Shown here: positions 1 to 10,284 of the stretch, in pieces
Numbering within the stretch: position 1 is the first letter of the stretch
Layout: each line of letters opens with the position of its first letter
Assembly (NCBI GenBank): GCA_002099365.1
Contig: MSED01000002.1
Span: 3,286,001-3,350,000, forward strand
DNA length: 64,000 bases
Source: Phialophora verrucosa
Taxonomy: Eukaryota > Ascomycota > Eurotiomycetes > Chaetothyriales > Herpotrichiellaceae
Direction: 5' to 3'
The notes under the pieces: generated by a model
What the model saw: only the letters and a program-made list of their open reading frames with translations
The model's database searches: none
Told to the model about the DNA's origin: nothing
Made by a program: the position numbers and the translations under genes

Positions 1-847
1 CACCTTGCGATAGCAGGCGGTCCAGGAACATGTTCTCTAGAATACGGTACTGCGCCGTCTCGGGCGAGCGCTCATCCTTGTACAATCTGGCCAGCACCCG
101 GCTGCGCTGAGGGCCGGCTGGGGCAAGAATGGCTGTCTTGATGGCGGCAGAGAGAATCATCCGTCGCTCTGCCTCGTCGACCATGGTATTATATGACACA
201 CCGAGGTATTCGGCCGAGGCATTCAGGAAGTCCCTGCGGGAATCCAAGATACGGGCTTGGGACAATTGATAGTGCAGCCGCAGGATAGGAGAATCCTTCA
301 AGATTTGGGCCGCCGCCGCCAAATTCTTGATCTTATTCAAGACTGTCTCTGCCGCCACCGTGTCGTCTTCTTCCAAGTAGTAGCGGACAATGCGGATCCA
401 GAGTTCGACCTTGAACTGATTGGAGACCTGTCGCTGGGTGGTGTCCAGGTGGATTCCCTGCAGCGCCTTCGCAGCTGCCGTAAAATCCCCTTGCTGTTCA
501 TAGCCGTCGGCTAGTATCTCCCTGACTTTTGCATCCTGCTCCTCATACGAAGCCAACTGAGATTGTAATGCCTCTGTGATGTGTGACCCGACTCCCACCT
601 TGATCTCAGCGGGTTGTGAAGCTAGACTTTCGATGAGGTTGACCACGAGAGGACGAATAGCGATGATACCGAGAGAAGAAGTGAACAGCGAGTCAAAGTA
701 GGCCGTTAGGTTCGCGACGCGTTCTTCCGGCTCACTGGACGACGAGAGAGTCAACTGGCGAAGCAGGTCAGTGTATGCCCGTATCTTGTCGGCATTCGGA
801 CGGTCCGCAATTGAAGCCAAGGCACCAGTGAGCTGGGGAGAAGCCAT
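1..847 (-). CDS. CSN4: COP9 signalosome subunit 4 (partial, runs off left edge)
   Basis: The reverse strand from an ATG at 847 is open without introns to the window edge, giving the first 282 residues. The visible part matches CSN4 in order: a helical N-terminal segment, a block reading AAAKALQGIHLDTTQRQ followed by FKVELWIRIVRYYLEEDD, then HYQLSQARILDSRRDF and the ILAPAGPQRSRVLARLYKDE stretch that precedes the PCI domain. CSN4 is a scaffold subunit of the COP9 signalosome, which removes NEDD8 from cullins; in fungi it affects development and secondary metabolism (family knowledge). The PCI domain and C-terminus lie outside the window. It is downstream of, and on the same strand as, the reductase gene, separated by only 146 bp that must hold its promoter. 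A CACGTG site lies about 95 bp upstream of the ATG. Confidence 0.93.
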   Translation of the reverse strand, partial: MASPQLTGALASIADRPNADKIRAYTDLLRQLTLSSSSEPEERVANLTAYFDSLFTSSLGIIAIRPLVVNLIESLASQPAEIKVGVGSHITEALQSQLASYEEQDAKVREILADGYEQQGDFTAAAKALQGIHLDTTQRQVSNQFKVELWIRIVRYYLEEDDTVAAETVLNKIKNLAAAAQILKDSPILRLHYQLSQARILDSRRDFLNASAEYLGVSYNTMVDEAERRMILSAAIKTAILAPAGPQRSRVLARLYKDERSPETAQYRILENMFLDRLLSQG

Positions 848-939
848 CTTAGAGCGCTTCACTCCGGAGTCATAGGTAGGTCTTCAATGTTGTGCAGGGG
901 AGATGAAATCCTCTTGGTTACAACCGACCTGATTTACAT

Positions 940-948
940 ATCACGTGT
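940..948. promoter_or_regulatory. CACGTG-type site upstream of CSN4
   Basis: ATCACGTGT matches the RTCACRTG bHLH/Cbf1-type consensus and lies about 95 bp upstream of the CSN4 start, inside its 146-bp spacer. Confidence 0.45.
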
Positions 949-993
949 CAATAGGGAAATTACGGCGGAGCGCTGTGTCATGGATACAATTCC

Positions 994-3900
994 CTATACT
1001 TGGCCGTATTGCGCCGCCCATTTTCGCATCCAGACATCCACAATCCTCTCCATCAGTCCATCACTCACTGGGTTTTCCACCTTCCCAAGAACACTGCTAT
1101 CTCTGATGGTCTGCGCCGTCTCAAACTTCAATCCCTTGTCTGCACCCCGCTCTACCTCACCCGCCTGTGCATCCACGCTCTGTTCTTCCTCCTTCTCACT
1201 GTGCCCGTACTTGCCTTCCCAGAACTCAATCAACTTCCGACTTGGGTTCCTTCTCATGTCGCCATCACTTGCTCTGAGCCGATCCAACCAGATCCTTGGG
1301 CTGACGACTTCAAACCTCGGGAATGCTGCGTGTCGTTGCAACATCGGTATCAAGTCCTCCCCGAAACTGAACGTCTTCGGATTGAGCACATGATAGACTA
1401 GATCCGCATCTCCCTTGCCCTTTTGACTGTCCTCATTCTCGGGCGAATAAGTGTCTACCTCGGAAATCGCCAACTGCTCAATCACCTCAGCCGCCCGATC
1501 CACGGGCAACCAGCTGGGGCTCTCATCCAACAGGGGCAGACACCCCGCACTCTCAGGTAACGCAGACCTCAGCATCAGCGCGATGGCCTCTGTATCATTC
1601 CACACAGCTTGCCTCGTGTCACCAGCCAACTGCCCGATACGGAGAACCCTGGCCATACATCCCGTGCTCTGCATAGCAACATGAGTGATATGCTCCGCCA
1701 CAAGCTTACTGCGGCCATAGCCCATACCCTGCGCATGCGAAAGATCCATGGCCTGTGTCTCAGCGATTGTCGCAGGCTTAGGTGTTCCACTTACCGCAGA
1801 CACACTAGAACAGAAATAGAACTTGGCTGGTTGGCTGTGTGAGGTCCGCAGTGCGACGTGCTCTAGTAGATTGTACACCCCTCGGATGTGCTGTGGTTCA
1901 AAGGATAGGAGGGGGAGGTTGAAGTTGACCGCCCATGCGCTATGAATGATGTGTGTTAGACAGCTTAGCATGTCTTGAAGTCTATCTGGCTCTATGCCAA
2001 GCGTTGGTAGGCTGAGATCAGCTGGGAGGGCGATAATCTTCGCTTCACCTCTCTGATGGGAACCGTCAAGAAGCTCTCGCGTTCTCAAGGCTGACATGAC
2101 ACGATCATGCGCGGCAGAGGGTGAGGAGGCGCGGACCAAGCAGTATATTCTGCTAATATCTCCGCGTCTGAGCAGATTTGACAGGAGAACCGACCCGAGG
2201 CCACCGGTGACGCCCGTAAGCAGGACGGTCTTCTGGCTGACTACAGTGGCCTTCTCTGGTGGATTATGTGTCGTAAACTTGGAGTATTTCTCTATCAAGT
2301 CTTGCATGAGCTTGATGTCGTCTTGGTTCGGATCTGAGTCTGCATCTTCGATGCCGAGTCTCAAGTTGTACAGGTGTCGTGCCAACGAACGAACTGTACC
2401 CCTCTCGAAGACAATATTCAGCGAGAGTTTGGCCTGGTTTCCGCCGAGGTCAAGCTCTTTCTTGATCATGTTCCAGACGCGAGTTGTCTGGAGGCTGTCG
2501 ACGCCAGCGCAGAAGATATCTGCGTCTACAGACTCGAGTGGGATATCGAGATCGCGGCGGAATTTCAACATGAGGTAGTCTTCCAGCTGTGGAATGTCGA
2601 GTTTCAGGAGATGATCGCTCGTTCCTGTTGCACCTGACTCGAAGCTGTTGTATGCTTGTTTGATTACGTCCTCATATTGCGCATATAGCTGGGCTCGGAT
2701 AATGGTGCCTTTGTCGGTTCGAGGGTAGATCTCGTCTGCTGGCCGAACGATAACCATGTCTCGGGGGATGCGTGAAAATGTCTCGGCCTGCCTGTTGGCT
2801 TCTTCGATCTGAGGCCATATCCTGTCCAGGAAGTCGTCGTCATTCAGGTGTGCTGATTGCTCGCTTTTGAAGATGATAGCGCCCGGTACTGTCCTCCCAG
2901 CACCAAAGATAGCAACTTCCTTGATCAGCTCGCTTTTCCGGATATGGCCTTCGATGGGTATGGGAAGGACTTTTTCGCCATTGACCAGCGTCAGTCGATC
3001 GTCAAGTCTACTCACATATTTCCAGTAGTTCGATTTCATTGGATCGGGGTGTCGCATGAATAGGTCCTTCGTTCGGAATGCGTTCGGCGGATTGTCCGTA
3101 TTGACAGCCACTTTGGAAGGCAACCCATGTAATGCGACACATTCGAAGATACCAGGAGAGATTTCGTCCATCAAGACGTGGTTGGCTACTGGCTTGTGAA
3201 GTCGTAGATAATTCCATTCATTGTCTCCCGGTTGTCGGAAAGAGTTCATGATGAATCCGGTTTCTGTGGCTCCGTAATTGCCCGCCAGAAATACTCCTTT
3301 GGAGACTAACTCGTCTCCTAGGGGGTCAGGACAAGCACTGCCGCCATACATGACAATCTTGGCCTTTGCAAGCTCAGCAATCCCTTCTTCCTTCTCAGCC
3401 AGAAGCTTGAGCACGTAAGGGACGGCGCAGACCATTTCCGGCTTTGCGACCCGCAACGCTGCAAGCAGATTCTGCCTGGTGACTGGCAATTGGTGATTAC
3501 CGAAGAACATCGGCCTCTTCGCGTAGATGGCTCTGCCAAATTCCATGAGGGCGTGGGAATGGAATAGCGGGGAGACGGTAAACGATCTGAAGCCTAAGCC
3601 TTTCTGCCAGTTGGCTAGACAGCCAAAATTGGTGATGAAGATCGGCTTTGGGAAGCCTGTCGAGCCGGAAGAGTGGATGATCCAGGCGACTTTCTTCGAC
3701 TCCTTCTCGTTGTCACAATGCCGGAAAAATCTGGGAATGTCGGTGTTGATACGGTAATCTTCTTGGTTGATTCGTGGTAACAATATAAAGTTTAATTCAG
3801 ACCTCATCTCCTGCATGACAGTATCGTATGTTGGAGTGGCCACAATGGTGGTACAGTCTGCCAATCTCATCAGGCTGGCGTACGCCGGCGCCGTTAGCCT

Positions 3901-4347
3901 GGTCGAAAGAAAGAGAACGGCCCATCCTAATCTATTGAGGGCGAAGAAAGATATAATTGCATCCAGGCACGAGTGGGTGAGGAGAGCAACCACCGGTGCC
4001 TTGTCCAATTCGGGATCCTAGAACGGTCAGAGTGGCCTCGAGTTGTCAATTGATCGCTTCGGCCTTACTGCTGGTTGCAAGCCCTGCTTTTGATACCACC
4101 AACAAGCCGCATCCGTATATCTGTCTATGAGCTTGACAGTGTGGACCTCATAATCCGACGCACCGGTGGCGGGATACCCGACCATAGGTATATCGCCTTC
4201 TTCAGAAGCGTGTTTTCGCAACAGACCGTCAATGGTCCAATAGGTGGATGGTGGCGGACGTGCAGCCATGCCATTCCGGGGCGAATTTTCAACAGCAGCC
4301 GCTCTCAGCGTGGCTGTCATTGGGACAGTCGTTGTTACGGAGGCCAT
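994..4347 (-). CDS. NRPS-like adenylate-forming reductase (A-T-TR carboxylic acid reductase)
   Basis: Two exons, 4347-4069 and 4017-994, are separated by a 51-bp intron (GTAAGG donor, CTGAC branch, CTAG acceptor). The product is 1100 aa, usual for the family. An AMP-binding domain comes first: SSGSTGFPKP near residues 209-218, GNYGATETG near 339-347, and a TDKGT lysine near 529. A carrier domain follows, with the phosphopantetheine serine in GVDSL near 601. The thioester reductase domain has the nucleotide loop TGVTGGLGS near 694-702 and a YGRSK catalytic pair (Tyr about 860, Lys about 864). Such enzymes activate a carboxylic acid, load it on the carrier and release it reductively as an aldehyde using NADPH. 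No condensation domain is present. The 3024-bp second exon has no in-frame stop. The substrate cannot be read from sequence. The aldehyde dehydrogenase next door is transcribed divergently. Confidence 0.93.
4018..4068 (-). other. Intron 1 of the adenylate-forming reductase
   Basis: The 51-bp intron has a GTAAGG donor, a CTCTGAC branch site and a TTCTAG acceptor, in phase 0. Without it the frame stops at 4029-4027 and the adenylation domain is cut in two. Splicing joins LQPA to DPEL, restoring the expected start of the AMP-binding core. Confidence 0.88.
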
Positions 4348-5647
4348 GGTGGCTTGGCTCGGTTTTGACTGTCTTGCTTGGCCATGTGTGCGAGAGCAGG
4401 AGGCTTTAGTATTCTCATCTCTGGAAGCATGAATACCTTCCGTCGGAGGTCCCGACGGCTGAAAAGAAGCAAGGAACCCCGCGAGTGGACTCCAATTTAC
4501 CGCATTTCGTCCCGGCTGCGATTAATAGCAAATCACGGAATGGCAATCAATGCGCAAATCTATGTCTAGTTGTTCGCACCATGGGATTTGCAAGAGGTGA
4601 GGAGTCGATAAGCTGGACAACGCGGACAACGTGGGCATGTCGCCTAGATCGAAGACTCTGAAATGTCCCTCGCGTACTTTTACTCGCCTGTAGCGGCGGC
4701 GATGTCACGTCACGTGACAGACTTCGCCCGGAGACAATTCGGAAAACTCAAACTTCTTTCCCTGGTGTCAGTCATCCACGCACCGGCACAACCGTCCTCC
4801 GATTCTAACGCAGCTGTGGCGGCATGAGGCACAGAAGGAGACGGGATACCTCTTGTGGAATGCTTACCATGTCTAAGCATTAGGCTCTGCCGTCCTTGAC
4901 TCGTGGCGATCTACACTGTCGCTGACAACACCCACTCCGGCACAGGGCAAAAAGAACAGACGGAATTTTTACCGCATCTTCAACCACAGTCAGTCCTGCG
5001 GCCCAACCAGACATAAATCCGCCGAATTCCAAACGGTAATGCTCGTTGTAATCTGAATGGATTCGACGAATTCGATAGGCTGGAGCTCTATCACCTGGGC
5101 TAGGAAATAAGCAGCGGCTTTGGTCCTGGCAGAAAGGACAGCTTCCTTGTGGCCAAGTAGCAATGGAGAGACCACGGTGACTACTTTTTCCATCACCAAG
5201 CTGAGTACTCTTCGACGACAGCCTCTTCTTCAAGCGGTAGTAGCTGCATAATTCCGAGGAGAAGCCCAGTACCATCAGGTCTCACCTGCCCTACCACACC
5301 GACTAATCGTCTCCTCGTGTGCCGGCATCATGTTAGCGAAACAAGTAGCTCATTCGAACGTATACAGCATCATGAGCCGGATATGGCAGTGATTTCACAG
5401 GTTCTAGCGCTGACTGACGGAGGAACTCTGCCTCGTCCTCTGTCTTGCTTGCCTGGGTGAACTTACACTTTGTCATTATTCGTCCGTCCTGTATCCGGAG
5501 GACGGAAAGATGTTAGAGCGGCACAGGAAACGGATATAAAAAGCAGAGTCAACTGCTAGGGGGGTCACATTGCCCTCAATCAGTTCTCCGCTTCTAACCC
5601 TCAACACCTTGAAAAGAATCCAATAATCGGTTCCCAGGTCGATTAAG
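4348..5647. promoter_or_regulatory. Divergent promoter region between reductase and aldehyde dehydrogenase
   Basis: About 1.3 kb without a credible gene separates the two divergently transcribed genes. It contains a perfect palindrome GTCACGTGAC at 4709-4718 and a TATA box (TATAAAAA, 5535-5542) about 105 bp upstream of the aldehyde dehydrogenase ATG. Short open frames here (for example 4880-5275) show no recognisable domain. Confidence 0.6.
4709..4718. promoter_or_regulatory. Palindromic GTCACGTGAC site, reductase / aldehyde dehydrogenase promoter
   Basis: This is a perfect 10-bp palindrome with a CACGTG core, preceded by an overlapping half-site (GTCACGTCACGTGAC). It is about 360 bp upstream of the reductase start. 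Confidence 0.55.
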
Positions 5648-7322
5648 ATGGCTCTTTCATCGGGCCAATTCAACAACAAACTTTATATCAACGGCGGCTT
5701 CGTTCCTTCGCAAGGCTCCGAGCGCATCACCTTGACGAACCCCTGGGATGAATCCCTCGTGGCCGAGGACATCCACGTCGCCAACAGTGCGGATGTCGAC
5801 ACCGCCGTGTCTGCCTCCCTCGCGGCCGTCAAGAAGGGCCCATGGAAGAAGTTCACTGGCGCTCAAAGGGCTGCCGCAATGTTGAAATTCGCCGACCTCG
5901 TCGAACAGAACATCGACAGACTGGCTCTTCTGGAATCGCTGCCCACAGGACGGCCTATCTCGATGATCAAGGGTTTCGATCTCCCACACATGGTCTCCGT
6001 CTACCGCTACTGCGCAGGCTGGGCGGATAAGATCGCCGGCAAAACGTTCCCCGAAGACAACGGCAGCTACAAGATCGTGCGGTATGAGCCCCTCGGCGTC
6101 TGCGCCGGGATTTCGTCCTGGAACACCACCTTCCTGTACGTAGGGTGGAAGATTGCCCCGGCCTTAGCCACGGGCTGCTCTTTCATCTTCAAGGGCTCGG
6201 AGAAGTCGCCTCTCGGCCTCCTCGGCCTGGCTCCTCTGTACAAGGAAGCAGGCTTTCCCGACGGTGTGGTCCAATTCCTCACCGGCAGGCGAGACACCGG
6301 CTCCTTCCTTGCGTCACACCCCGACATTGCAAAGATCAGCTTCACGGGCTCTGTCGCTGGCGGCCGTGCCGTGCAACAGGCGGCCGTGAAATCCAACCTC
6401 AAGCGCGTCACGTTGGAACTGGGCGGGAAATCACCTGCCATTGTCTTCAGCGACGCACCGCTCGAAGTCACTGTCGGGTCCATTGGCCAGGGCTTCCTGT
6501 TCAACTCCGGACAAGTCTGCGTTGCCTCGTCCCGCGTCCTTGTCCAGGAGGACTTTGCCCCGAAGTTCATCGAGGCCGTCAAGCAACAGTTCGAAGCCGT
6601 CAATAAGGGCATGGGTCCCAATCCGCTAGAACCTACCACCACGCACGGGCCGGTGGTCGACAAAGCTCAATACGAGCGCATCATGGCATACATCGACATC
6701 GGCAAGGGAGACGCGGAACTCCTCACTGGCGGATCGAGAAAAGGCGACAAGGGATACATTGTCGAGCCGACCATTTTTATGAACCCTAAACAGGGGAGCC
6801 GAATCTGGAGTGAAGAGATCTTCGGGCCAGTGCTGAGTATCAAGACGTTCAAGACCGAGGAGGAAGCCATTGAGCTTGCCAACGACACGACGTACGGCTT
6901 GGCCGGTGAGTGCGCTCCCTCCCTTTCGGCAGGGTCCTTGTTCTGGCGTCCAAACCGGACATCCCTCCCGTTTCCCACTGGGTAGCTAGGCTAACACGCT
7001 CCACAGCGGCGATCTACACCACCAACATCTCGCGCGGCCTCCGTGTCGCCTCCGCCCTCGAGGCCGGCGGCATCGGCATCAACGGGCCGTACATGCCCGA
7101 GGTGCAGGTCCCCTTCGGCGGCATGAAACAATCGGGCAACGGCCGCGAGCTGGGCGAGGAGGGTCTCAAGGCGTACTTGGAGCCCAAGACCATTGAGATC
7201 AAGTAAGTCTGTCCCATTCTATCACTCTGCTTTCCTTTTCTTCCGCAAGAAAAGGGCACAGCACGCTCAAGTCTTTTTTATCAATTGCTAACCCCGTTTG
7301 CGTACCCAGCATGGCGGCGTAG
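5648..7322 (+). CDS. Aldehyde dehydrogenase (NAD(P)+-dependent, fungal accessory type)
   Basis: Exons are 5648-6905, 7007-7202 and 7310-7322, giving 488 aa. Family residues are in place: oxyanion Asn159 in SSWNTT, cofactor Lys182 in FKGSEKSP, the cofactor turn SFTGSVAGG (231-239), general base Glu257 in ELGGKSP and nucleophile Cys291 in SGQVC, 34 residues after the Glu as is usual. The enzyme oxidises an aldehyde to the acid with NAD(P)+. The usual PWN motif reads SWN here. The first intron (GTGAGT...CACAG) restores YGLA to AIYT. A second intron (GTAAGT donor, GCTAAC branch, CCCAG acceptor) places the last codons in a 13-bp exon; if it is not spliced, translation stops at 7206. Divergence from the aldehyde-producing reductase suggests a shared pathway or detoxification of its product (inference). 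Confidence 0.93.
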
Positions 7323-8126
7323 TTAACGGCAAATTAGAGAGGATCCAGGAGTTGTGATATGATGGACCATGCAGATGACGGGCCGACGGCAGAAGGATAC
7401 GTCACCATGCTAGACTGTATTCCGTACTGTCGTTTATACTAGTAGTCTTTAGCCGTGCCCCGTATGTAAAATAGCATGGGCATAGTCAGTGGACCGGCAT
7501 CAATCTTGACCTCGACGCGATCTCGAGCTCCTCTACAGCGAGGATATGCGTAAACGTCCAGTGCTCGGTGTTTGGTGTTTATATTGTACTGGCCCACAAT
7601 CGTTCATTCAGTGTTCAGTGTTCAGTTTTAAGGCACTCCATGTCATTTGCCGTGTTCTTTCCCTGCACTTTATACTGTAAAGTATATCTCACCTCACACT
7701 CATACATATCAAGCTCCGCGCTCTTGCAGATGCTGGGATAGGACGTAGAATAGAATAGAATAGGTGTGAGCTGTACTCTACTCTGCTCTACTCTACTATC
7801 GTACTTAATACTGTACTGGCTGTGCGTGAAAGCGCGGAACGGTCTCCATATGCTCTGCTGTGTTCCTGGCTGCTGTACACGTACAGCCAAGGCAAGTATT
7901 CGTCTCTTAAAATATCTAGAACGCTGATCCGTCGTCCGATAGCTCACGCGGCGGGGCTCCGTACGCGTCCGCTCATGTAAAAACTCATGGAGTCGATACT
8001 AGGGTCATACAAATGTGAAGAGTATGTCCGATAGGTCGGCTGATCGCAGCATGTGTGTCATTTGATTCTGCTCTTCAGCTTCCGCAGGCACGATGGGCGT
8101 TGTGAGGCTGGGATGCTATGATGAGC
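7323..8126. other. Intergenic region, no supported gene
   Basis: This 3' region lies between the convergent aldehyde dehydrogenase and PP2C genes. It has CT/AG-rich simple stretches around 7740-7800 (repeated ctctact and agaatag words). Open frames are short and lack recognisable domains. Confidence 0.5.
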
Positions 8127-9500
8127 TCACAGCTTCGCTTTTAGTCGACCGTCCCCCTTCTTGGACTTGCCCTGATCAACGGCGACGATGACCAGAGCAG
8201 AGATATCGTCCACTTTCCCGCCATGCCACGGATCATAGGGAAACTGCTTCTGCATCTCCTTCGCAAACGGGCCGTCTCTTTTGCTAGACAAGCTGGCGGT
8301 CTTTGCTTCCCCGACAATAGCTGCCGCCAGGACACTTTGCAACGAGCCGGTGGCCAGGGGGAGCTGCTGCGTCGTCATGTCCACTGTTTCGGCGATCCTC
8401 AGCTTGTGCTTCCGAGGCGCCAAATCCAGGTCCACGAGTTCCGACAGGACAGGAGAAATCACGTAACCTTGATCTTCGGACCTGAGCCACGCGCCCGTCG
8501 CGCGCATATGGTGCGATACAATGGACAAGATGTCTTGGGAGTTGAGATTGTCCCACACGCCGTCCGTCGCCAGAACAAGCACGTCGCCGTGTCGGAGCAT
8601 GTGGTCTGCCAGGTCGGCGCGGTCGGGCTTGTCGTTCAGAGGTAACCCGCCAAAGATCATTGCTTGAGCGAGGATCTCGGGCGGCGTGAGGGACATTTGA
8701 TAGGGGGTGTTGAAGGCGTGTGTCTGCGGATTCGAGTAGTGGTGGACAGTGCCGAGGCGCAATTGGAGGAAGCCCGAGTCCCCTAGATTTGCAATTCGCA
8801 TGCGGCCGTCGCCGTCTGTCACTGCGACGCACGCAGTGGTTCCGCCCGCCTTGATTGTGGGGTCCAGGATTGTCTTCTGGTAACCCATCTCCAACAGCTG
8901 TTTCGGACTAAGCCGTTCGTCTCCGGACCATGACAGCGCCGTCTCGGCCATGTAGCTGCACAGGCCGTGCGAAAAGTCCGCTGGGTCAATGCCATGTTCG
9001 GACCAGCCACCCACGCCATCCGCGATCGCAAAGGCCGTGGTGTTGGAGTCGTGCCCTACACGGGCAACAAAGTATGCATCCTGGCCGCTATCTGGTCGCC
9101 GTACTCTCTTCTCATCAAGCGTTGATCCACGTTGCAGACCCAGCCCATCGTCGTTGCTGGGAATGTATTCATATGTACTTAGTTCGGGGCGGTACTTTCG
9201 ACCCTTTCCGCTCGAGGAGGCGGCGATGTGTAGCGATATATGAGGAATGGAGGAGTTAGACTGGATATCTGAGGCGTGGGCGGCAACACGTCGTGGTGTG
9301 GAGCGAACGGTCCTAACTGGGTACTTGTAAGGATCGAGACTTCGGCGGATGTTCCGGTGCAGGTCTAGAAGGACACGGTAAGTAAGGGCTGGATCGTGAC
9401 GAGAGGATTTGCCCGCACGGTGGTTCATTTGAGAAGGGGTGATTATAAAGGAACGAGTGAGCAACGCCGGTGCTGTTCGCGTACCAACTGCTGTGGCCAT
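8127..9500 (-). CDS. PTC7: Ptc7-like PP2C-type serine/threonine phosphatase
   Basis: A single exon of 457 aa begins at the ATG at 9500; the frame is open farther upstream but offers no ATG there. The PP2C metal-binding motifs are present: GQDAYFV, FAIADGVGGWSEHG, NLGDSGFLQLR and LATDGVWDNL. The GVGGW and GDSG arrangement is that of the Ptc7/PPTC7/Azr1 branch, a mitochondrial phosphatase linked to coenzyme Q synthesis and metabolism (family knowledge). The N-terminus is rich in Arg, Ser, Thr and Ala with no acids for about 30 residues, fitting a mitochondrial presequence. The C-terminus is AKL, a PTS1-type peroxisomal tripeptide. An inserted segment after the WDNL motif, carrying a run of Leu and Ser, separates the last catalytic strand. 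It is divergent from the FAD monooxygenase. Confidence 0.9.
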   Translation of the reverse strand: MATAVGTRTAPALLTRSFIITPSQMNHRAGKSSRHDPALTYRVLLDLHRNIRRSLDPYKYPVRTVRSTPRRVAAHASDIQSNSSIPHISLHIAASSSGKGRKYRPELSTYEYIPSNDDGLGLQRGSTLDEKRVRRPDSGQDAYFVARVGHDSNTTAFAIADGVGGWSEHGIDPADFSHGLCSYMAETALSWSGDERLSPKQLLEMGYQKTILDPTIKAGGTTACVAVTDGDGRMRIANLGDSGFLQLRLGTVHHYSNPQTHAFNTPYQMSLTPPEILAQAMIFGGLPLNDKPDRADLADHMLRHGDVLVLATDGVWDNLNSQDILSIVSHHMRATGAWLRSEDQGYVISPVLSELVDLDLAPRKHKLRIAETVDMTTQQLPLATGSLQSVLAAAIVGEAKTASLSSKRDGPFAKEMQKQFPYDPWHGGKVDDISALVIVAVDQGKSKKGDGRLKAKL

Positions 9501-10284
9501 CGTGACTGGGAGATATGAACACGGAGGAGAGAGATGGGCATGAGCAAAAGCACTCAAGGGCGCATGTTGAAGGGCAAAGAGCGTCGTCACCCCTGTAAAC
9601 GTCGCAGAGGCAAAAGAGAGCGTTGTCGTGAGCCGCAGTAAGTGCACCGAAGTTGGTTCACAGTTGGCATGTCAATCAGAATTGTGTCTGGAAGAAATCT
9701 CGTCGTTGCTCGGCTGATCTCCGGACAGAGACGAAGGTTTCGATTCCGTCATTTCCAATTCAGAAAAAGATGTTGGCCAGCTTTGTCCATTGCATCTTGC
9801 GGAATCTCGGACTCTGCAACATCTAGATCTGTAGGTGCTCTGGCTATCAGTTCCGAGAGTATTGAACGATGTCTTAGGCTCCACCCTTCACCGGTGAAGG
9901 GAGACTCGGCAGCAATACGAGGCCTGATCGCACAATGAGAGTTCAGGGATGTTACACTTCGTGTTTGTGAGCAGCTGAACACCCACGCTTTTCCGAAGGC
10001 CCATCAGCCTCGAGTCGCTCGCATATTGGTGAAAGTCGGTCTGCTTAAGGCGTCCCATTGAATCGAACTGTGCGATGGATGTCTCCATCAGGGCCTCGCC
10101 CAAGACCCGTCATCTCAGGCGTCCCTGACTTACAGTTGGGAAAATAGTGGCCGTTTGTTTCTGTAATGTCTATTCCTTATGGCATACGCCCTGGAGTTCG
10201 ATATCCAAATCCGACTATTGAGCACCCGATCTACTGCACCATCTAACACGTTATCCCACCTTGCTTGATTGACCTTTCGCTACC
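9501..10284. promoter_or_regulatory. Divergent promoter region (PP2C phosphatase / FAD monooxygenase)
   Basis: This 784-bp spacer separates two divergently transcribed genes whose products both end in PTS1-type tripeptides. I see no TATA box close to either ATG, no tRNA and no credible open frame. The part nearest the phosphatase stays open in its frame but has no ATG. Confidence 0.45.

Noticed and set aside
8127..9647. Longer Ptc7 reading starting at 9647
   Set aside because: The codon at 9647 is GTG; the first ATG of the frame is at 9500, and the extra residues do not look like family sequence.
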